Below are positions 62,530-64,000 of a stretch of DNA of 64,000 nt, one piece after another (the first letter of the stretch is position 1; each line of letters begins with the position of its first letter). The stretch is from Candidatus Palauibacter scopulicola. Lineage in GTDB: Bacteria; Gemmatimonadota; Gemmatimonadetes; Palauibacterales; Palauibacteraceae. The stretch is taken from NCBI RefSeq assembly GCF_947581915.1, contig NZ_CANPWG010000065.1:62001-126000 (forward strand), given 5' to 3'. The notes under the pieces are model-generated. The model searched no databases, was not told where the DNA came from, and was given only the letters and a program-made list of their open reading frames with translations. The position numbers were made by a program, and so were the translations under genes.

Positions 62530-63842
62530 CCGAGGGCGGGGACGCCCTCGCGGCTCTGTTCGATCCCCGCCCGGCCACCACGATCCGCTGGGGCCTGGAC
62601 AGGATCGAGGCGCTCCTGGCGGAGCTGGGCCGGCCGGAACGAAGCTTCAAGGCTCTCCACATCGCGGGCACGAACGGCAAGGGTTCGACCGCGTGCTTCG
62701 CGGCGTCGGTGCTCGAAGACGGCGGCACCCGCGCGGGCCTCTACACTTCGCCGCACCTCGAGGACGTTCGGGAACGGTTTCTGGTCGACGGGGCCTGGGT
62801 GGAGGAGCCGGCGCTTCAGTCCGCCGCCGCCCGGGTCATCGGTTGCGACGCGGCCGCGGCCTGCACGTACTTCGAGTTGACCACCGCGCTCGCCTTCACC
62901 TGCTTCGCGGAGTGCGGCGTGGAGGTGGCGGTTGTCGAAACCGGGCTCGGCGGCCGCCTCGACGCGACGAACGTGCTTCGTCCCGCCGGCACGGCGATTA
63001 CCCCGATCGGCCTCGACCACACGGAATGGCTCGGCGGGTCTCCCGAGGAGATCGCGAGGGAGAAGGGAGGGATCTTCAAGCCGGGCGCGCCGGCGTGTCT
63101 GGGCCGCATCGACCCGGGTCCGCTCGCGGCGCTCGAGCAGCTCGCGCGTGGCGTCGGAGCGCCGGTGGCGCGGCTCGGGAGGGATGCGGAAGTGTCGGAC
63201 ATCACGGTGCGGGCCGATCCCCCGGGGACGCGTTTCCGATACGTTTCGAGGTTGCGTCCCCACGGCGTGGAGCTTGCCACGGGCCTCCCGGGCCGGCACC
63301 AGGCGCACAACGCGGCGCTGGCCCTCCTGCTGCTGGACTGCTCCGGCTGTCCGCCGGAGGAAAGTTCCGCGCGCCGAGGGATCGCGCGGGCGTACGTGGC
63401 CGGCCGCTTCGAGGTCCGGCCTCCGGAGGCCGGACGTCCGGGCTGCGTGTTCGACATCGCGCACAATCCGGCGGCCATCCAGGTACTCTGCGAGACGCTG
63501 GCGGAACTGTCGCTGCCGCGGCCGCTCGTCGCCGTGGCCGGCATGCTGGCCGACAAGGACTGGAAGGGAACGCTGGCCCGACTCGCGCTTGACAGCGACA
63601 CTATGATTCTGACTCGACCCGCCGTCCCCGTGGAGAGACGGTGGGACCCGTCCCGGGCGAGGGAGTGGTTGTCGCGGGAACAGGGTGTCGAATCGATCGT
63701 GTGCCGGAACGTGGCGGAGGCGGTCTCGCGGGGGCTGACCCTCGCCGGTGCGGGAACGCTGCTGGTCACGGGATCCGCAACGACCGTGGGCGAGGCCCGG
63801 GCATTGCCGGAACTCGCCCGCGTACGGACAGGAGACGAATAA
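62523..63842 (+). CDS. folC: Folylpolyglutamate synthase / dihydrofolate synthase
   Basis: FolC adds glutamate to dihydropteroate and to reduced folates. The protein is 439 residues. The P-loop is HIAGTNGKGSTACF near residue 45, followed by YTSPHLEDVRERF, FELTTALAF, VVETGLGGRLDATNVL, TPIGLDHTEWLG and the C-terminal FDIAHNPAA. GTG 62523 is the first in-frame start and overlaps accD; accD-folC is a frequent bacterial pair. The enzyme serves the folate pool used by GlyA. Confidence 0.94.
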   Translation: MLTEGGDALAALFDPRPATTIRWGLDRIEALLAELGRPERSFKALHIAGTNGKGSTACFAASVLEDGGTRAGLYTSPHLEDVRERFLVDGAWVEEPALQSAAARVIGCDAAAACTYFELTTALAFTCFAECGVEVAVVETGLGGRLDATNVLRPAGTAITPIGLDHTEWLGGSPEEIAREKGGIFKPGAPACLGRIDPGPLAALEQLARGVGAPVARLGRDAEVSDITVRADPPGTRFRYVSRLRPHGVELATGLPGRHQAHNAALALLLLDCSGCPPEESSARRGIARAYVAGRFEVRPPEAGRPGCVFDIAHNPAAIQVLCETLAELSLPRPLVAVAGMLADKDWKGTLARLALDSDTMILTRPAVPVERRWDPSRAREWLSREQGVESIVCRNVAEAVSRGLTLAGAGTLLVTGSATTVGEARALPELARVRTGDE

Positions 63843-63845
63843 GAG

Positions 63846-64000
63846 ATGCTGTACGACCCCAGGCTGGTACAACCGATGCGAGAGGAACTCACCCGCCTCG
63901 GCGTGCGTGAGCTGACAACCTCCGATGAAGTGGACGAGGCCCTCGGGGCCGGCGGGGAGACGCTCGTCGTCGTGAACTCCGTCTGCGGCTGCGCGGCGCG
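63846..64000 (+). CDS. BrxA/BrxB-type bacilliredoxin, 3'-truncated by the window edge
   Basis: The visible 51 codons begin MLYDPRLVQPMREELTRLGV and reach NSVCGCAAR, matching the YphP/YqiW bacilliredoxin family with its CGC redox motif. Bacilliredoxins remove bacillithiol from mixed disulfides in Firmicutes and related groups. ATG 63846 lies three bases after the folC stop, with GGAGA about ten bases upstream. If functional, the organism may use bacillithiol or a similar thiol, which is inference. The C-terminal two thirds lie outside the window. Confidence 0.9.
   Translation, partial: MLYDPRLVQPMREELTRLGVRELTTSDEVDEALGAGGETLVVVNSVCGCAA

Overview
The window is 64 kb of dense, GC-rich (about 70%) bacterial chromosome. 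Nearly every gene is a housekeeping gene on the + strand. I see no insertion sequence, prophage, CRISPR array or rRNA. GTG starts are very common, and TTG and probably CTG starts are also used. About 30 gene junctions overlap by four bases as NTGA. The gene set fits a Gram-negative-type organism of the FCB group: rex next to acyl-CoA genes, mreBCD-mrdA-rodA, manC, a Minf_1886-type protein, a bacilliredoxin and MurA with Asp at the fosfomycin-cysteine position. The -10 elements resemble the Bacteroidetes TAnnTTTG type. Gemmatimonadota is my best guess, but this is inference without a phylogeny.

Layout. 1-10.9 kb: rsmE (5' end outside the window), a HIT protein, mutS2, dnaG, a coiled-coil zinc-ribbon protein, rsmD, coaD, a short phosphotransacetylase-like protein, a STAS anti-sigma antagonist, a fused pseudo-receiver/HATPase/SpoIIE-phosphatase protein and ksgA. 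10.86-17.9 kb: an operon opened by a perfect Rex operator: rex, a DEDDh exonuclease, thiolase, a CPBP protein, 3-hydroxyacyl-CoA dehydrogenase, acyl-CoA dehydrogenase and glyA. 18-23.8 kb: a Minf_1886-family protein, a 65-aa zinc protein, nnrDE, thiL, plsC, eno and ftsB. 23.9-29.5 kb: tRNA-Met(CAT) directly followed by thiI, then uppS, cdsA, dxr and rseP.

29.5-32.5 kb, minus strand: manC, a GlmU-like nucleotidyltransferase and a WalJ-like metallo-hydrolase, facing a + strand lipoprotein gene. 33.3-38.2 kb: serS, an orphan histidine kinase and pcrA/uvrD, converging on a minus-strand DUF948-like protein. 38.8-40.9 kb: murA and pgeF. 40.9-50.8 kb: a leader with promoter and intrinsic terminator, then rimP, nusA, ylxQ (apparently CTG-started), infB, ylxP, rbfA, truB, ribF, a beta-propeller protein and an ABC ATPase fused to membrane segments. 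50.9-56 kb: rpsO, pnp with an unusual leader, an M16 peptidase and ald. 56.2-64 kb: mreB, mreC, mreD, mrdA, rodA, accD, folC and the start of a bacilliredoxin gene.

Functionally the window covers ribosome maturation, translation initiation, RNA turnover, the cell-elongation machinery, isoprenoid and phospholipid synthesis, CoA/NAD/FAD/thiamine/folate metabolism, and one redox-regulated acyl-CoA module. The most interesting observations are the Rex-controlled acyl-CoA operon, the fused partner-switching protein, the TAnnTTTG-like promoters, the terminator inside the rimP-nusA leader, the tRNA-thiI junction, the pnp leader ORF, the CTG start of ylxQ, and the ABC ATPase-membrane fusion that lacks its Q-loop glutamine.
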